A stretch of DNA of 64,000 nucleotides from Hyaloraphidium curvatum (GCA_025558095.1 JAIVFI010000019.1:124001-188000); one strand, 5' to 3'; positions 23,449 to 33,969 are shown, counted from the first letter of the stretch. The notes: generated from the sequence alone by a model not told the origin. Numbers and translations are program-made.

Positions 23449-24621
23449 CTACGGCGTCGCCTTGCGTCCGCCCCTGCTCGGTGCTCCCTGCTTCTGCTTC
23501 CCAGCTCGACTCGTGTTGCGCTGCCCATCCGCGACCGGTGCCGCCTCCACCCCCTTCACCCCCGTCCCCGCGTCCGGCTGGATCCGCGTCCTGGGCGGCG
23601 GCGCCGGCGCGCACGTCCTCGCCTCCACCTCGTCGTGCCTCCCCTCGGGCACGCACCACCTCCCCCTCCCGTGCGCCGGCGAGTCCTTGTACTCCTTGCC
23701 CAGCACGCACCAACCCCCGCCCGCCAGCGGCCGCGCCCCGACCGCCGGCAGCATCCCCACCGGCAGCGGGCACACCCGCAGGCCCATGTCGGCCGCCTGC
23801 GCCTCCTCGAAGTTCTCGGGGTTGGAGACAGTCCGGCTCTCGGCCCACAGCAGCCGGTAGTACTCGAACCTCTTCCCCAGCGCCTCGAGCCCGCGCCGCG
23901 AGAGCAGCTGGAACCGCATCGCGATGCCTCCCCAGGCGCTGCACTCCTTGCTCGCCACGTCGCACCCCTTGCCGGCGCGCACCGCCGCTCCGAGGTCCAG
24001 GGGGGCGAGGAACGCGACGTCCTCCCTCGTCGACGCCGCGAGGTCCGCGCGCACACCGGTGCCGGCCTCCCACGCGGCAACCTGCGCGGCGCAGGCGACC
24101 TGGTGCGAGTACATGTCGAGGATGCGCTCCTGCATGTACACGTACTGCCGCACCCGGTCGAGCGCGGCCACCCCCAGGGCCGCCATCCTTTCCCGGGGCG
24201 GCACCGGCGCGTGGAACGCCACGGAGAGGTGCTCCACGGTCCCCGCAGCCGCAAAAGCGTCCCTCAGCGAGGCCTCGATCGCCGCTTCGGACATGTTGGC
24301 GAGCTTTGCCTCGCCCGCGCCGGGTGGCCCCCGCGCGTTCCAGAACCCCCGGCCACCCGGCCGGGCAAGGTTGTAGAACACCGCGAAGCGGAAACCGGAG
24401 TTGCCCGCCAGCGCGTCCCGCAAAAAGTCCGGCTGCAGCCGCGACGGCTGCCCGCCCACGCAGACGGCCACCAGCGGCCGCGGGGGCGGGGGCGGCAGGT
24501 CGGCCGCCGGCGGGGCAAACACCGCGTTCCCGGTCCCGCGGGCACCGTGCAGCGCGAGCACCGCCGCCGCGACGCCCAGCGAGAGCGCCTTGAGGAGCAG
24601 AGGGGCCAGCTGCGCCGCCAT
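23449..24621 (-). CDS. Type II membrane protein, glycosyltransferase-like
   Basis: ATG 24621 begins a 390-residue single-exon protein (MAAQLAPLLLKALSLG) with an N-terminal membrane anchor at about residues 5-25, then a Pro-rich stem and a lumenal domain. The domain starts LVAVCVGGQPSRLQPDF and includes RVRQYVYMQERILDMY, REDVAFLAPLDLG, SAWGGIAMRFQLLSRRG and EYYRLLWAESRTVSNPENF. The anchor-stem-domain plan and the acidic REDVAF strand end fit Golgi glycosyltransferases, but no family DxD motif is certain. The C-terminal 60 residues are low complexity. It is 97 bp downstream of the multi-pass membrane gene on the same strand. Confidence 0.6.
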   Translation of the reverse strand: MAAQLAPLLLKALSLGVAAAVLALHGARGTGNAVFAPPAADLPPPPPRPLVAVCVGGQPSRLQPDFLRDALAGNSGFRFAVFYNLARPGGRGFWNARGPPGAGEAKLANMSEAAIEASLRDAFAAAGTVEHLSVAFHAPVPPRERMAALGVAALDRVRQYVYMQERILDMYSHQVACAAQVAAWEAGTGVRADLAASTREDVAFLAPLDLGAAVRAGKGCDVASKECSAWGGIAMRFQLLSRRGLEALGKRFEYYRLLWAESRTVSNPENFEEAQAADMGLRVCPLPVGMLPAVGARPLAGGGWCVLGKEYKDSPAHGRGRWCVPEGRHDEVEARTCAPAPPPRTRIQPDAGTGVKGVEAAPVADGQRNTSRAGKQKQGAPSRGGRKATP

Positions 24622-24718
24622 TTGGGCGGACGGGGGCCGGAGGGGCGCGGGCTTTGGAACGTGCGCGGGTGTTTGGGAGGTCCTTGCCACATCCGTGACG
24701 GTTGCTATTGCAGCTGCG

Positions 24719-26309
24719 CTACGGACACGCGCTCTCCAGGGTGAGCTGCACACCCAGCCCCCTCAGTATGCTCCACAGGCCAAAGACCACCGTGGCCAGC
24801 GTGACGTACAGCGTCCGGATGGTGTCGTACCCGACCACCATCCCCACGAACCGCACGCGGACGGCCTCGACGCGGAGGAAGCTCTCCAGCATCGCGTCGT
24901 GCGCCTGCAGGTGTGCCGCAAGACCGGCGTCCGGGGACGTGCCGCCGCCGGCTCGGAGCGGGTACAGCGACACGAGCATCCCCCTCAGCCTCCTCTGCGC
25001 GGCAACGTACAGCCCGCACACGGCGGCGATCTCCGCATTGGCCGTCGCCACGGCCCACAGCTCCGCCGCCAGGACCGCGAGATGGTACACCAGCGAGGCG
25101 GCGGTCCACGCGGGCACGCACGACCCCGTTGCGACGTACAGCACCGCGGCGAGGAGGGAGAGCAGGGTGCGCCAGAGGAGGTACGAGGGGGTGAAGCCGG
25201 CGGCGATGCCGGCGGACCATTGCGCGGCAAAGGCGGCGTGGAGGTGCATGTAGGGTTCCTCCGCGGGTTCGGCGGCGGCGCCGGGCTTCGGGGCCTCGTC
25301 CTGTGCCTCGGGAAGGGAGGCACGGCACCGCGCGAGGAAGTCCGCGAGCGCGGTTTGCATCGCCCGGTGGCGGATCCGGCCCGTGAGCTGGATGAGTGAC
25401 GCGCTGGGGGTCACAAAGCGGACGATCTCGAGGAGCGAGGCCGCCATCACTGAAACTGCGGGCATCTCGAGGTCAGCCCGTCCACAGGGCCCCGTGGGGG
25501 AAATGCCCACCGGTAAGCGCCGCGATCGCCGCGCTCCATCCTCGGCCCCAAACGAGCGGCGCCAACGTCACCACGGGCGTCCACACCGTCGTCAGGCTCC
25601 AAAAGGCTCCCAAAATCACCCTCCACCCGATCTCGAGGGCACGGTTCCTGAACGACGCCATCGGCAGCCCGCCCGCGCAACCTCTCAGCTCGCACGGGCA
25701 CCGCTTGTCGTCCGGATCGTGCCGCACCAGCTCCGACCCCGCGTCAGGGCTGCCGGGGGGCTCCGAGGCGAGCTCGATCCAGCGCACCGCGCCTGCGTAC
25801 ACGCGCACGCTCCTGGACGCCCTGTCCAGCATCTTGCTCCGGAACCCGGGGCTCAGGACGATCGTGCTCATTGCTGGCACGTCGAACGCGCGGCTGAGCA
25901 GCCGGACCCAGTACGCGACCCCGAACAGCTCGAACAGCGACACGGCGACGATCCCCACGGCGGCATTCTTGTAGGAGAACGTGTCCCCGCCGTCCAGGAG
26001 CACGAGGCACGCGCACGCCGACGCGAGGAGGAACGCGAGCAGCCTCCTCAAACAGGTCGTCGCGACCAGCCATTCCGTCCCGCGGCCGAGCTGCAAGCCC
26101 ACCAGCGTCCTGAGCGGCGGCAGCGCGGAAAACGCGGCCGACACCGCGGCGGGGGTCAGAGGGCCGAGGTCCCGCCTGAGGTCCGCCGCGCGGTCCTCCG
26201 CGTCGGCACGGTCCGGGGGGGCGAAGGGGTCGGGGGGGACGGCGGACCACGTGGGGAACAGGGCGAGCCATTCGCGCCGGCTGAAGGAGGGCGCAGAGTC
26301 CGAGGCCAT
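24719..26309 (-). CDS. Multi-pass membrane protein, unknown
   Basis: ATG 26309 and TAG 24719 frame two exons (26309-25511 and 25455-24719) that give 511 residues with exact phase across a 55-bp intron. Without splicing the frame stops at TGA just inside the intron. Several hydrophobic stretches are visible: LLAFLLASACACLVLL, AAVGIVAVSLFELFGVAYWV, VILGAFWSLTTVW, LLSLLAAVLYVATGSC, LVYHLAVLAAELWAV and TLYVTLATVVFGLWSIL. A Cys-rich loop (RCPCELRGCAGG) lies in the middle. No transporter or receptor signature was recognised. Confidence 0.6.
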
Positions 26310-26862
26310 CTCGGCGATGGCGGAGGATCGATGCTGGACGCGGGCGGAAACGCGCGCGCTTGCTCACGTGAAGATCCTCCCCTCTTGTTCTCCGTTTCGC
26401 GATGTGTGGAAATCCATCAGTAAGTCGTCGCTATCGAGGACGATGGATGATGCTCGCTTTTGCGATGCCGGCGTACCTTCCGTTTCGAATCGCCAATGGA
26501 CCAACGGCGGTTCGTGTGGGGCGAGCCGAAAGCATGTACTAATTCGTCACTCCATACTTGGCTATGTTCTATTCTATCACTGCTCACAGTCCGATGCCGG
26601 TGCATATGGAAGCTTCGATGCCGTCGTCGGAAACCCCGGCACTTCGGAAGCCGGATGCGAGCAAACGATGCCACCACGACCGTGACGCCTGGTGCACGGG
26701 TGGCCGTTCGGAGGGGCCCACCGGCCCGCACAGAATCCGAAAGCAACCGGTTCCGCGCCGATGATTAGCGGCATGTATCGGCGGCAATCGGAATCCTCCG
26801 GTCCCTTCTAAGCCTCCGTATAATGAGGAGCTAGCAATCCCACCGTACACTTAGAAATCCCC
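26310..26862. other. Intergenic region and 3' end of retrotransposon
   Basis: This stretch of about 550 bp is less GC-rich than its surroundings and holds no supportable gene. The part next to 26863 should contain the 3' untranslated end of the minus-strand retrotransposon. No poly-A tract, tandem 3' repeat or target-site duplication is obvious, so the element boundary cannot be fixed. Confidence 0.5.
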
Positions 26863-29800
26863 CTACGCCCCAAGAGTCAGCTCCTCATCTACATTCAAAC
26901 CAAATGCGACCGGCGCGGGGGCCGGAGCGTTGACAGCGGCGGCTTCGGTGCACAGCTGAAGCCAGTGTTGGAGTTGGGCCGCGACGCCAAGAGCCCAGGC
27001 CACCGCGATCCGTTCGCGGAAGCGCCGCACAAAACGAGAGTAAAGGCCATCGAGGTCCACGGGCTGCCCATCGCGGCCGACGATCCCGGGATACTGGATG
27101 CGCCCCATCTCCGAGGAGAAGCGCGAGAAAGTGGCAGAGACAGCGCTGTACGAATCAAAAGCAAGCACGATCAGAGGGTAGAAGTTGGCGTTGAAGACGA
27201 AACGGGAGTAGTCCTTCCTGGCGGCCTCGACCCGCCGTTCGACTGCGTGGCCCGGGACCGAGAAGACCAGGCCCGTGTGCAAATGGGCCATAGAGGTGAG
27301 GGTCTTGATCTCGAGCAACCACCGTTTCCGGGTTTCGCGGTGCGTGATGAGAACGTCGCCAAGGCGGCCAGCATCCGCAGGCGTGGGCGGGGTGACAGTC
27401 TCGTAGCCATGCACAAGGAGGTTTGGCGGCATGGGGTGCACGCGGAGGAGCGGGATGGAGCGAAGCGCCGCGCGGATGGCCGCGCAAATGTCGTCGTGAC
27501 CAGGACTGAAGAGATCCCGGCCATAGCAGCCCGAGAACGCGTGCTCCCCCGTCAGCGACATGGCCGATCGCTTGCAGCCCCGCCGGCAGGGCAAGGAAAG
27601 ACCAGGGTAGTCGGCCTCGTGCAGGAGCGGGAGGCAAAGCCGGAAGCGTACAAGTAAGCGGAAAAAGTTGTTGAGAATGTGGTTGGCAAGCAGCGCGGGA
27701 GAGGCAGTCAGGAAAGCCGACAGGCCGTCCTGCGCCTGGACGAGCCGCTTGCGGCGCTCCAGACCAGCGGAAGTGTCGGGTTGCAAGGCAATCAGAGCCG
27801 CGAGGCGGCGCTGGTCCTCGAGACGCGTAAGGTCGCTCTGCAGGCCGTGCCAGACCGGCTGAGCGAAGAAACTGGCGTCCGCAGGGAGCGTACGGCGGGC
27901 GGGCGCGGCGCCCACCGGTTGCCCAGCACGCGCAGCCTCGGCGTACGCTGCGGCCGTGTCATCCTCGACACGCTCAAAGGCGGGGCGGAGGGCCTCGATG
28001 ACGGGAACCAGTTCCCGCACGTGCTCCACGCCCACACCCCGGGCCGAGGTTCGAAGACCAAGCATTGCGTCCAAGGGGCCCGCCGTGAGGTTGAGTGAAG
28101 ACAGGTAAGCCGCCGAGGCCACCTTCTCCGATGACAGAAGCCCCATCCCCGAGTAGTGCAGACCCAAGAATACCTGCTCCCGCACAGTCCGACCCTCCAC
28201 CGACAGCGGATCCAGATCCTCGGCCCGATCTCCCAGCAAGCGCAAGAAGGTGGTGAAAAGCGCGTTGTCAAGACGTCGAGCAAAGGGTTGGGTAACCGAG
28301 GGGGGGAGAATGCGGAGCCAAAACGAGAAGAGCTGGGTCACACAGAGACGGAGGAGGGAGTACAGGCCCTGGAGGGAGGGGATGTCGGCCGGCATGGCGT
28401 AGCCGAGCGCAGCGCGCTCGATTTCATCGAGAAGAGCGGCAATGGAGTCGATCTTGGCCGCGAGGAACGACTCCACATAGGCAGGGGTGCCGACCGGGGC
28501 ACCTACCACCTTGAGGCCGCACGAGCAAGCGAAGTCAGGCGAGCCCGGGGCCGACGCCGTGGCATGCACCTCGGGGTCGGCCTCGTGAGGCGGGAAGCCA
28601 GCGACGCGGATGTTGTGGGCCGCACCGGCCGCACGCACCCGCTCCAGCACGGCCGGGTTCGTCGAGAGCGAAAGCAGGTAGCTCTTGTCCGGGCGGTGGG
28701 TCATGCCGAGGGAAGCAAGGCCGTCACGCACCTCTCCCAGGACGGCCATGACCGAGTCCAGCGGCCCGACCACGGTGAGGTCGTCGAGGTACCCAAGGAT
28801 GAGGCAGTCGGGGTGCCCAGAGCGGATGGGCCGCAGCATGCGGCTCATGGCGCAGGAGAAGATGGCAGACGACAGCGGGTCGCCCTGGATGTTGCCCTCG
28901 TACATGGTGATCCGGAAAAGGAGCTCCGCCGAGCGCCGGTCGCGGAAGTAGGCGTGGGAAGGGCGCGAGTAAACGAGGTTGTAGTACGGGATAAGCTGAG
29001 GCACCTGGCGGACCACCTCGCGCGCGAAGAGGCGGCGCAGCGTATTGAAGGCGTTCCTAGAGTCGACCTTCATGACGACGTGGTCGGGGAAGGCCGCCAG
29101 CCACGCGTTCACCGCGTGGGCGGTCGCCTCCGCGCCCCCGTCCACCCCGTGACCCAGGTCCTCCTGCTGTTGGAGCTTCCTCAGAAGAGCCTTGTGCCGC
29201 ACGGCCAGGTACGAGCCCGCGAGCCGCGTGATGCCCTCCATAATGCCAATCGGCCGGAGCCCCCCCTCCGGCTTGAGCTGAGGGACGAGGATTTGATCCG
29301 TGAGGAGCGGCCGGAGCATGGGGGTGTCGAGTCGGCCAGTGCACACGCCGTGCACCATGGCCGCCAGCGGGCGGAGCTTCCGCCGCGTCGCGTCGTTCTC
29401 GCAGTTGTGCACGATGAAAAGTTTGGCCATGCTGAAACCCGACATGCCGGCCCCCACGCCGTCCTTCTTCCGGCGCAACCGGGCCCAGATGTCCTCCAGG
29501 AAAGCCGCGTCCGTGTAGGCAGGGCAGGGCACGGGCGCGTTGGGGGGCAGAGACAGCCGACACAGCGGCTCTCCCTCCCGCGGCCCCGGGTACAGCTCCT
29601 CCAGTTCCGCCTGCAGCGTGGGCGTGAAGCCAGCCGGAACGGCCTCCCCCGAGAGGGCCGCGGACGCAGCACCAGGAGCGCCCTTCAAGGCGGCAAGCAC
29701 GATGGCCTTGAAGAGCTGGTAGTTGAGCGGCCGCAGCCCGTCCCGCCGCGCGCCCCGGTTGACCTGACGGGCGGCGAAGTAGTTCTGCTCGTACATGTAG

Positions 29801-30672
29801 TCCCCCGACATGACGTAGCCGCCAAACGCAAGGTAGGCGGTGAGAGTGCGGTGCAGGTCGGTTTCCGGTGCCGCCGGGTCCTCGTAGGCCCGTTGGAAAG
29901 ACTCGCTGGCTCGGAAGGCGAGCGTGCTCCAGGTGGTGGTCCGGTAGCGGTGCTTCAGCGGCTCCGGCGGCGGCGCCCCCGCGCCCCCGCCCGGCGGCGG
30001 ATCAGGCCCGGGACCCCCGGGTGGACCACCGTCGCCCGGGTCGCCCGGATCACCGCCGTGGCCGTGCCCGCCAGCCGCGGCGTTGCCGCCCGGCGCGCCG
30101 TCGCCGCCTGGGGGATCACCGCCGTCCTGGGCGGCACGCGCCGCTGCCGCCGCCGCCGCCAGCGCCGCCAGCGCCGCCCGTTGCGCCTGGCCGTCCTGCG
30201 GGGCGTCGGCCGCAACCCGGGCGGCCGCAAGGGCCGCCATCAGCGCGGGCGCGGGTGGCGAAGCACGGGGAGATACCGACGATGCCGCCGGTGACGCCGG
30301 TCCCTCCGCGCGTCCCGTGGCAGCCGCCCGCTCGGCACGCACGCGGTCGAGGAACTCGACGAGATCGGGTGGAAGCGAAGCTAAAGAGACGCCGAGTGGC
30401 GGGTTAGCTGCGTCCGGGTTGCACGAGGTGTGCTGTCCAGAAACACCGGCACCAGAGGCGTTTGCGGCGTAGGGACGCCGGCAACCCCCGCACCGCGCTA
30501 GCCCCATGGCACGCAACGCATCGGCAGACAGGCGCTGCATCGCCAACCAGTGCTCCGGGCTCCGTGTGACCCGAAGATGACCGTCCCGTTTGTTTTTGTT
30601 TGGAGTTGGCTGGAAGCGGCAACCATCAACCGGGCACGCATGGAGGCCGGGTTCAGCAGGCGCCTCCGCCAT
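26863..30672 (-). CDS. Retrotransposon ORF3: reverse transcriptase with restriction-like endonuclease
   Basis: This frame of 1,269 residues copies the element RNA at a nicked target site. ATG 30672 (MAEAPAEPG) is chosen over an upstream TTG. The N-terminus has a C2H2-like finger (CPVDGC ... GHLRVTRSPEH) and a CxxC pair with a later His and Cys (CGGC ... GQHTSC). A low-complexity Ala/Gly/Pro linker follows. RT motifs are LRPIGIMEGITRL, motif A KVDSRNAFNTL, motif B NIQGDPLSS, motif C LGYLDDLTVVG and RPDKSYLL. The C-terminus has CRRGC ... GEHAFSGC (CCHC) and GRLGDVLI ... WLLEIKTL, matching the D and ExK of the restriction-like endonuclease. Length and order match complete R2-type proteins. Confidence 0.9.
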   Translation of the reverse strand: MAEAPAEPGLHACPVDGCRFQPTPNKNKRDGHLRVTRSPEHWLAMQRLSADALRAMGLARCGGCRRPYAANASGAGVSGQHTSCNPDAANPPLGVSLASLPPDLVEFLDRVRAERAAATGRAEGPASPAASSVSPRASPPAPALMAALAAARVAADAPQDGQAQRAALAALAAAAAAARAAQDGGDPPGGDGAPGGNAAAGGHGHGGDPGDPGDGGPPGGPGPDPPPGGGAGAPPPEPLKHRYRTTTWSTLAFRASESFQRAYEDPAAPETDLHRTLTAYLAFGGYVMSGDYMYEQNYFAARQVNRGARRDGLRPLNYQLFKAIVLAALKGAPGAASAALSGEAVPAGFTPTLQAELEELYPGPREGEPLCRLSLPPNAPVPCPAYTDAAFLEDIWARLRRKKDGVGAGMSGFSMAKLFIVHNCENDATRRKLRPLAAMVHGVCTGRLDTPMLRPLLTDQILVPQLKPEGGLRPIGIMEGITRLAGSYLAVRHKALLRKLQQQEDLGHGVDGGAEATAHAVNAWLAAFPDHVVMKVDSRNAFNTLRRLFAREVVRQVPQLIPYYNLVYSRPSHAYFRDRRSAELLFRITMYEGNIQGDPLSSAIFSCAMSRMLRPIRSGHPDCLILGYLDDLTVVGPLDSVMAVLGEVRDGLASLGMTHRPDKSYLLSLSTNPAVLERVRAAGAAHNIRVAGFPPHEADPEVHATASAPGSPDFACSCGLKVVGAPVGTPAYVESFLAAKIDSIAALLDEIERAALGYAMPADIPSLQGLYSLLRLCVTQLFSFWLRILPPSVTQPFARRLDNALFTTFLRLLGDRAEDLDPLSVEGRTVREQVFLGLHYSGMGLLSSEKVASAAYLSSLNLTAGPLDAMLGLRTSARGVGVEHVRELVPVIEALRPAFERVEDDTAAAYAEAARAGQPVGAAPARRTLPADASFFAQPVWHGLQSDLTRLEDQRRLAALIALQPDTSAGLERRKRLVQAQDGLSAFLTASPALLANHILNNFFRLLVRFRLCLPLLHEADYPGLSLPCRRGCKRSAMSLTGEHAFSGCYGRDLFSPGHDDICAAIRAALRSIPLLRVHPMPPNLLVHGYETVTPPTPADAGRLGDVLITHRETRKRWLLEIKTLTSMAHLHTGLVFSVPGHAVERRVEAARKDYSRFVFNANFYPLIVLAFDSYSAVSATFSRFSSEMGRIQYPGIVGRDGQPVDLDGLYSRFVRRFRERIAVAWALGVAAQLQHWLQLCTEAAAVNAPAPAPVAFGLNVDEELTLGA

Positions 30673-30762
30673 CGGCACATCGGTGATGATGAGATAGAGC
30701 TCCGATGGTGGCAAAAGCTGCCGCGCAGCGGTGGCAGCTGTAAGGCAGGAGTGGCGTGCGGC

Positions 30763-31614
30763 TCATGGCGAATACGGTGGCGGCGGCGATGCCGGTGTCC
30801 CGCCGCCAGGATCAGCTACCGCGGACGGTGCCTTGTCCGACGAGATCTCCCAATCGTCGAGCGCATGTGTCCGCATCCAAACCTCCTGTGACTCGGTCAG
30901 GTCGCCCCCCGCCCTGTGCCAGGCCGCAAGCGCCGACCACGCGTCACCGATAGCATCACGGCCGCCGTCATCGAGGAGCTCGGAACCTGGCCATTCGAGG
31001 TGCGCCGGCGAACCGGGCTCCGTGTGAGCATACCAAGGAGGCAAGGTGCGCGTCGGAGTGGATACTTCCGAGGAGCTCTGCCCCCCCCCGGCCGTTGGTG
31101 CCGGCGGCGTGCCGGGGGTTGTGCGGGGCGGCGCAGGCGGCAGCTGCAAGCTCGGCACGGCAGTTGCAGCTGGGGTTTCCCACGGAGGATGGCCTGGGTG
31201 CGCCGAGAGCATGGAAGCGGCCGAAGCCGGGGCATCAGCGATCAAGATCTGCGATGACGAGGAGGGAGATACTTCCGAGCATGCCGCCCCTTTCCCCCCC
31301 GCTGGTGCCGGCAAGCGGGAGGAGCCGCGGGGCGGCGTGGGCAGAGTGTGACCCTCGGCCAAGCTAGGCACGGCATTTGGCCGAGGGGCCCCGGGGGACG
31401 CGGGGTCAATGTCGGAAGTCTCCCCTGCTGCCGCGAACGGCCTCGGAACTCGGTGAGACGTTGTAGATAGTGGTAGTTGGCGTACCGGTGAAGACTGCAA
31501 AACAGCAAAAGATGGAGGGGCTGACCGCGCCCGGGAGGTATCCGGACGAGCTCGGCGCCGAGAAGAGCAGCCCACTACTCGGCGTTGCCACTTGCTTGGT
31601 GGTGTTTTAGGCAT
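30763..31614 (-). CDS. Retrotransposon ORF2: Pro/Ser-rich protein of unknown function
   Basis: This 283-residue frame begins at ATG 31614, overlapping the end of ORF1 by eight bases. It is rich in Pro, Ser, Ala and Thr, with a more ordered C-terminal part (DAIGDAWSALAAWHR, then ESQEVWMRTHALDDWEI). No domain was recognised. The position, the shared start/stop overlap and its strand tie it to the element. It may be a separate accessory product made by reinitiation, or a segment once fused to ORF1. Confidence 0.6.
   Translation of the reverse strand: MPKTPPSKWQRRVVGCSSRRRARPDTSRARSAPPSFAVLQSSPVRQLPLSTTSHRVPRPFAAAGETSDIDPASPGAPRPNAVPSLAEGHTLPTPPRGSSRLPAPAGGKGAACSEVSPSSSSQILIADAPASAASMLSAHPGHPPWETPAATAVPSLQLPPAPPRTTPGTPPAPTAGGGQSSSEVSTPTRTLPPWYAHTEPGSPAHLEWPGSELLDDGGRDAIGDAWSALAAWHRAGGDLTESQEVWMRTHALDDWEISSDKAPSAVADPGGGTPASPPPPYSP
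31607..31614 (-). promoter_or_regulatory. Start-stop overlap ATGCCTAA between retrotransposon ORF1 and ORF2
   Basis: On the minus strand the ORF1 stop TAA and the ORF2 start ATG share the octamer ATGCCTAA. Overlaps of this kind in other non-LTR elements support coupled termination-reinitiation, which is the inference here. Confidence 0.6.
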
Positions 31615-33756
31615 TCAAGGACGGTGAGCCAGGAGCCGGCAGCAGGGATCCGGTTGACGTGGAGGCGGCCTTGGCCTGGGGGGAGCCGGGCTTGCGAACG
31701 GCCGCCTTGGCCTTCCGTTCCGCTTTGGCGGATTTGACGTCGATTTGCTGATACGGCTTGGCAACCTTGTCCGGGTTTGTCCCTGCCACATCCTCCACGG
31801 GACGGCCCTTGCCTGCGTGCTTGGGGCCTGGGGCCATCGTAGGATCACCAACCGCGGATGCCCCAGCGGCCTCATCGGCCGTGTGCATGTCTTCGCTTGG
31901 TGCCTCCGAGTTCGAACCATCGCCCTCAGCAGAGGCTTCGGAGGCGGCGTCGTTTCCAACCGAGGCCTCAGAGCCGGTGGCATCCTCCTCCATCGCAGAT
32001 TCCGTGCCCTCCATTGCGGGAGCAGCAAGCTCCAGATCCTCCAGCGCGGTATTGGCTGCAACCTGCTGTGCAGCACTGCTGATGGCGTTCTCAGCGGCCA
32101 GCTGGTCGGCACCACCCATGTCCTCGTCCCCATCCTTGTCAGCCGGCTCCAAAATGGGAAGACCATGGAAATCCATCTTTTCGGCGGCGTCAGACTCCCC
32201 CCAATCGACCGAAGCACCGGCACCACCACCACCGAGTGCCGAAAACCTGTTGTGGGACGCCTTGGCCACTGGCTGGGCAAGAGCTGGGGGCGCAGAGCCT
32301 GCGCGCTTGCCGGACGGCCCAGCTGTAAGCCACTCGTCGGCCGCAGGGGCGGTGGGGGAAGCCAGATGCGGAGGAACGACCTCTTCCCTCAGGGGGGGCA
32401 GCCGCGGGGTCGTGGCGGGCTCCACCATTGGGGGAGAGAGCCGTACGTTGGCCGGGTTGTGAATGCAGTCCGCCTCGTGCGCACGGCGTGCTTGCGGGCT
32501 GGCAAAGGCGCCGGGATTCATGCGGTTGAGACCGTCTGGGCAGTAAGCACAGTTGGTGCACGTGGCATCGTCACCGACGTGGCCGCCCGTGCGCTTGCAG
32601 TGGCCGCACTGTCCGTTGCTACTGTCATAGCGGACAGCTGGGCGAAGGAACTTGTGCTGGAGGAGCGTCCCCCACGAGTCAAGGAAGCAGTACGAGGGTG
32701 GGCCAATGCGTGCTGCGCGGTCAAAGAAGGCATCAACCCCGCACTGCGAGACGTCGAAAGTGACCCGCCAGAAGGCGTTGCTGTCGGTGCCCGAGATGGG
32801 AGCCGCTTCAATGACTTGGCAAGGGGCCCCATAGTGGTTCTGGAAAGTCGCGTAGAGGCGGGCCCACCAGTCCGGGCACTCGTACACCGAACCAGGGACG
32901 ATCATGGGCCCGATCTTGAGCTCGGCGTGCGTGTCCTTGAAGACAGGGTGGATGCGCAGCCGACGCGTCGGGCCGTTTGGGAACTTGACCTCCAGCACCC
33001 CCTGCTCCACCAAGGCGTTGATAGCGTCTGCCCCGTCGACAGCACCAACAACACAGAAGAGGTCCAGTCGCGAGTAACGCGGGTTGTAGCCTCGCGTCTC
33101 GGTCGTGAAGACGGTGGTGGGGAAGGTCGCCTTCGCCACGGCTTCAGCGACGACGCGCCGTCGGTCCTTTGGCACACCGTTGAGGTCGATGAGGCAGTGG
33201 GGGACAGGCCCAATGAAGGCCGGCGTGTAGCCCCGACCGTTGGCGTGCGGTTGCACCCGATCGATGAGCTTGGCGTAGTTGGTGGGCGCCGAGAAAGGCA
33301 TGGCAGAAGCCAGATGCTCCGCCATCGCGCCGTCCGTGACACGAACAATCGGGCGGTCGGGCGAGGTGCGCGACGTTGCTGCGGCGAAAGAGCGAGACCC
33401 CAGGCGCGTGGCGGGGGCGGTTGCTTTCGGGAGACGATTCTGCTGAGCCGGCTCCTCCCGGGCGCCGCCGTTGGCGGACGCGGGGCGGATTTCAGTGGTC
33501 GATTCAGCAGCGTCCTCCTTAGAACCTGTCAGCTGAGCCGTAGCACCAGCGGGGGCCGGCGCGGGCTCCTCTGCCGCGCCAGGGAGGCGAGGAGAGGCAG
33601 CGACGCCGGGAGCGTGGGAAGAGTGGACGGGATTCGCAAGCGCCTCCGAGGAGGCCGCGGCGAGCGCAGGGGAGACCTTGCCATCAGGCAGGACCACGGG
33701 AGCGGCCGCATCATTGGGCCCCTGCCCTGTGTCAGGGGGGTCCATTAGTTGCATCT
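31607..33756 (-). CDS. Retrotransposon ORF1: putative RNA-binding protein with zinc-knuckle-like Cys cluster
   Basis: Taking ATG 33756 (MQLMDPPDTG), the protein has 715 residues. The frame is open a little further upstream to a TGA near 33875 but without another ATG. The N-terminal third is low-complexity. A folded middle follows (AEHLASAMPFSAPTNYAKLIDR; PHCLIDLNGVPKDRRRVV; EVKFPNGPTRRLRIHPVF) that looks like an RRM-type beta-alpha arrangement. Then come CGHCKRTGGHVG and CTNCAYC (a Cys/His cluster), and a C-terminal acidic then basic tail. ORF1 proteins of LINEs bind element RNA. The exact fold is inferred. Confidence 0.7.
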
Positions 33757-33969
33757 GCCGAGACGGGCGTTCATGGGACGTCTCAGAGCCGGCGCTGAGA
33801 CGCGCTGTGCCGGTCCCTTCGAGGTCAAAAGGAGCGCGCGGCGAAGCTTCGGGCACGACCGACGTACTGTCCTTTCACATTCCACCTTTCACCTTAAGTG
33901 CCTGTGAGTGACACCCTCGGCTGGTCTCAGTTCTACGACTGACATCCTTCCCTCCAGGCCACCGGTGAA

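Larger units (their letters stand above)
26863..33756 (-). mobile_element. Non-LTR (LINE) retrotransposon with restriction-like endonuclease, three ORFs
   Basis: The element runs on the minus strand: ORF1 (33756-31607), ORF2 (31614-30763) and ORF3 (30672-26863). ORF3 has N-terminal zinc-finger-like motifs, a reverse transcriptase with YLDD, and a C-terminal CCHC plus PD-(D/E)xK endonuclease. That is the plan of the older RLE-type LINEs (R2, CRE, NeSL groups). No LTRs, integrase or RNase H are present. All three frames are free of stops, so the copy may be autonomous or recently active. True ends are unknown; the flanking genes are intact, so insertion was intergenic. No rDNA sequence flanks it. 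Confidence 0.85.

Noticed and set aside
26310-26862. rDNA target site or target duplication for the R2-like element
   Set aside because: No rRNA-like sequence or duplicated flank could be seen on either side.
28156-30294. Plus-strand open frame of 712 codons over retrotransposon ORF3
   Set aside because: It is antisense to a frame with full RT motifs and has no protein character of its own.
31745-33748. Plus-strand open frame of 667 codons over retrotransposon ORF1
   Set aside because: It is antisense shadow of ORF1, Arg-rich with no domain.
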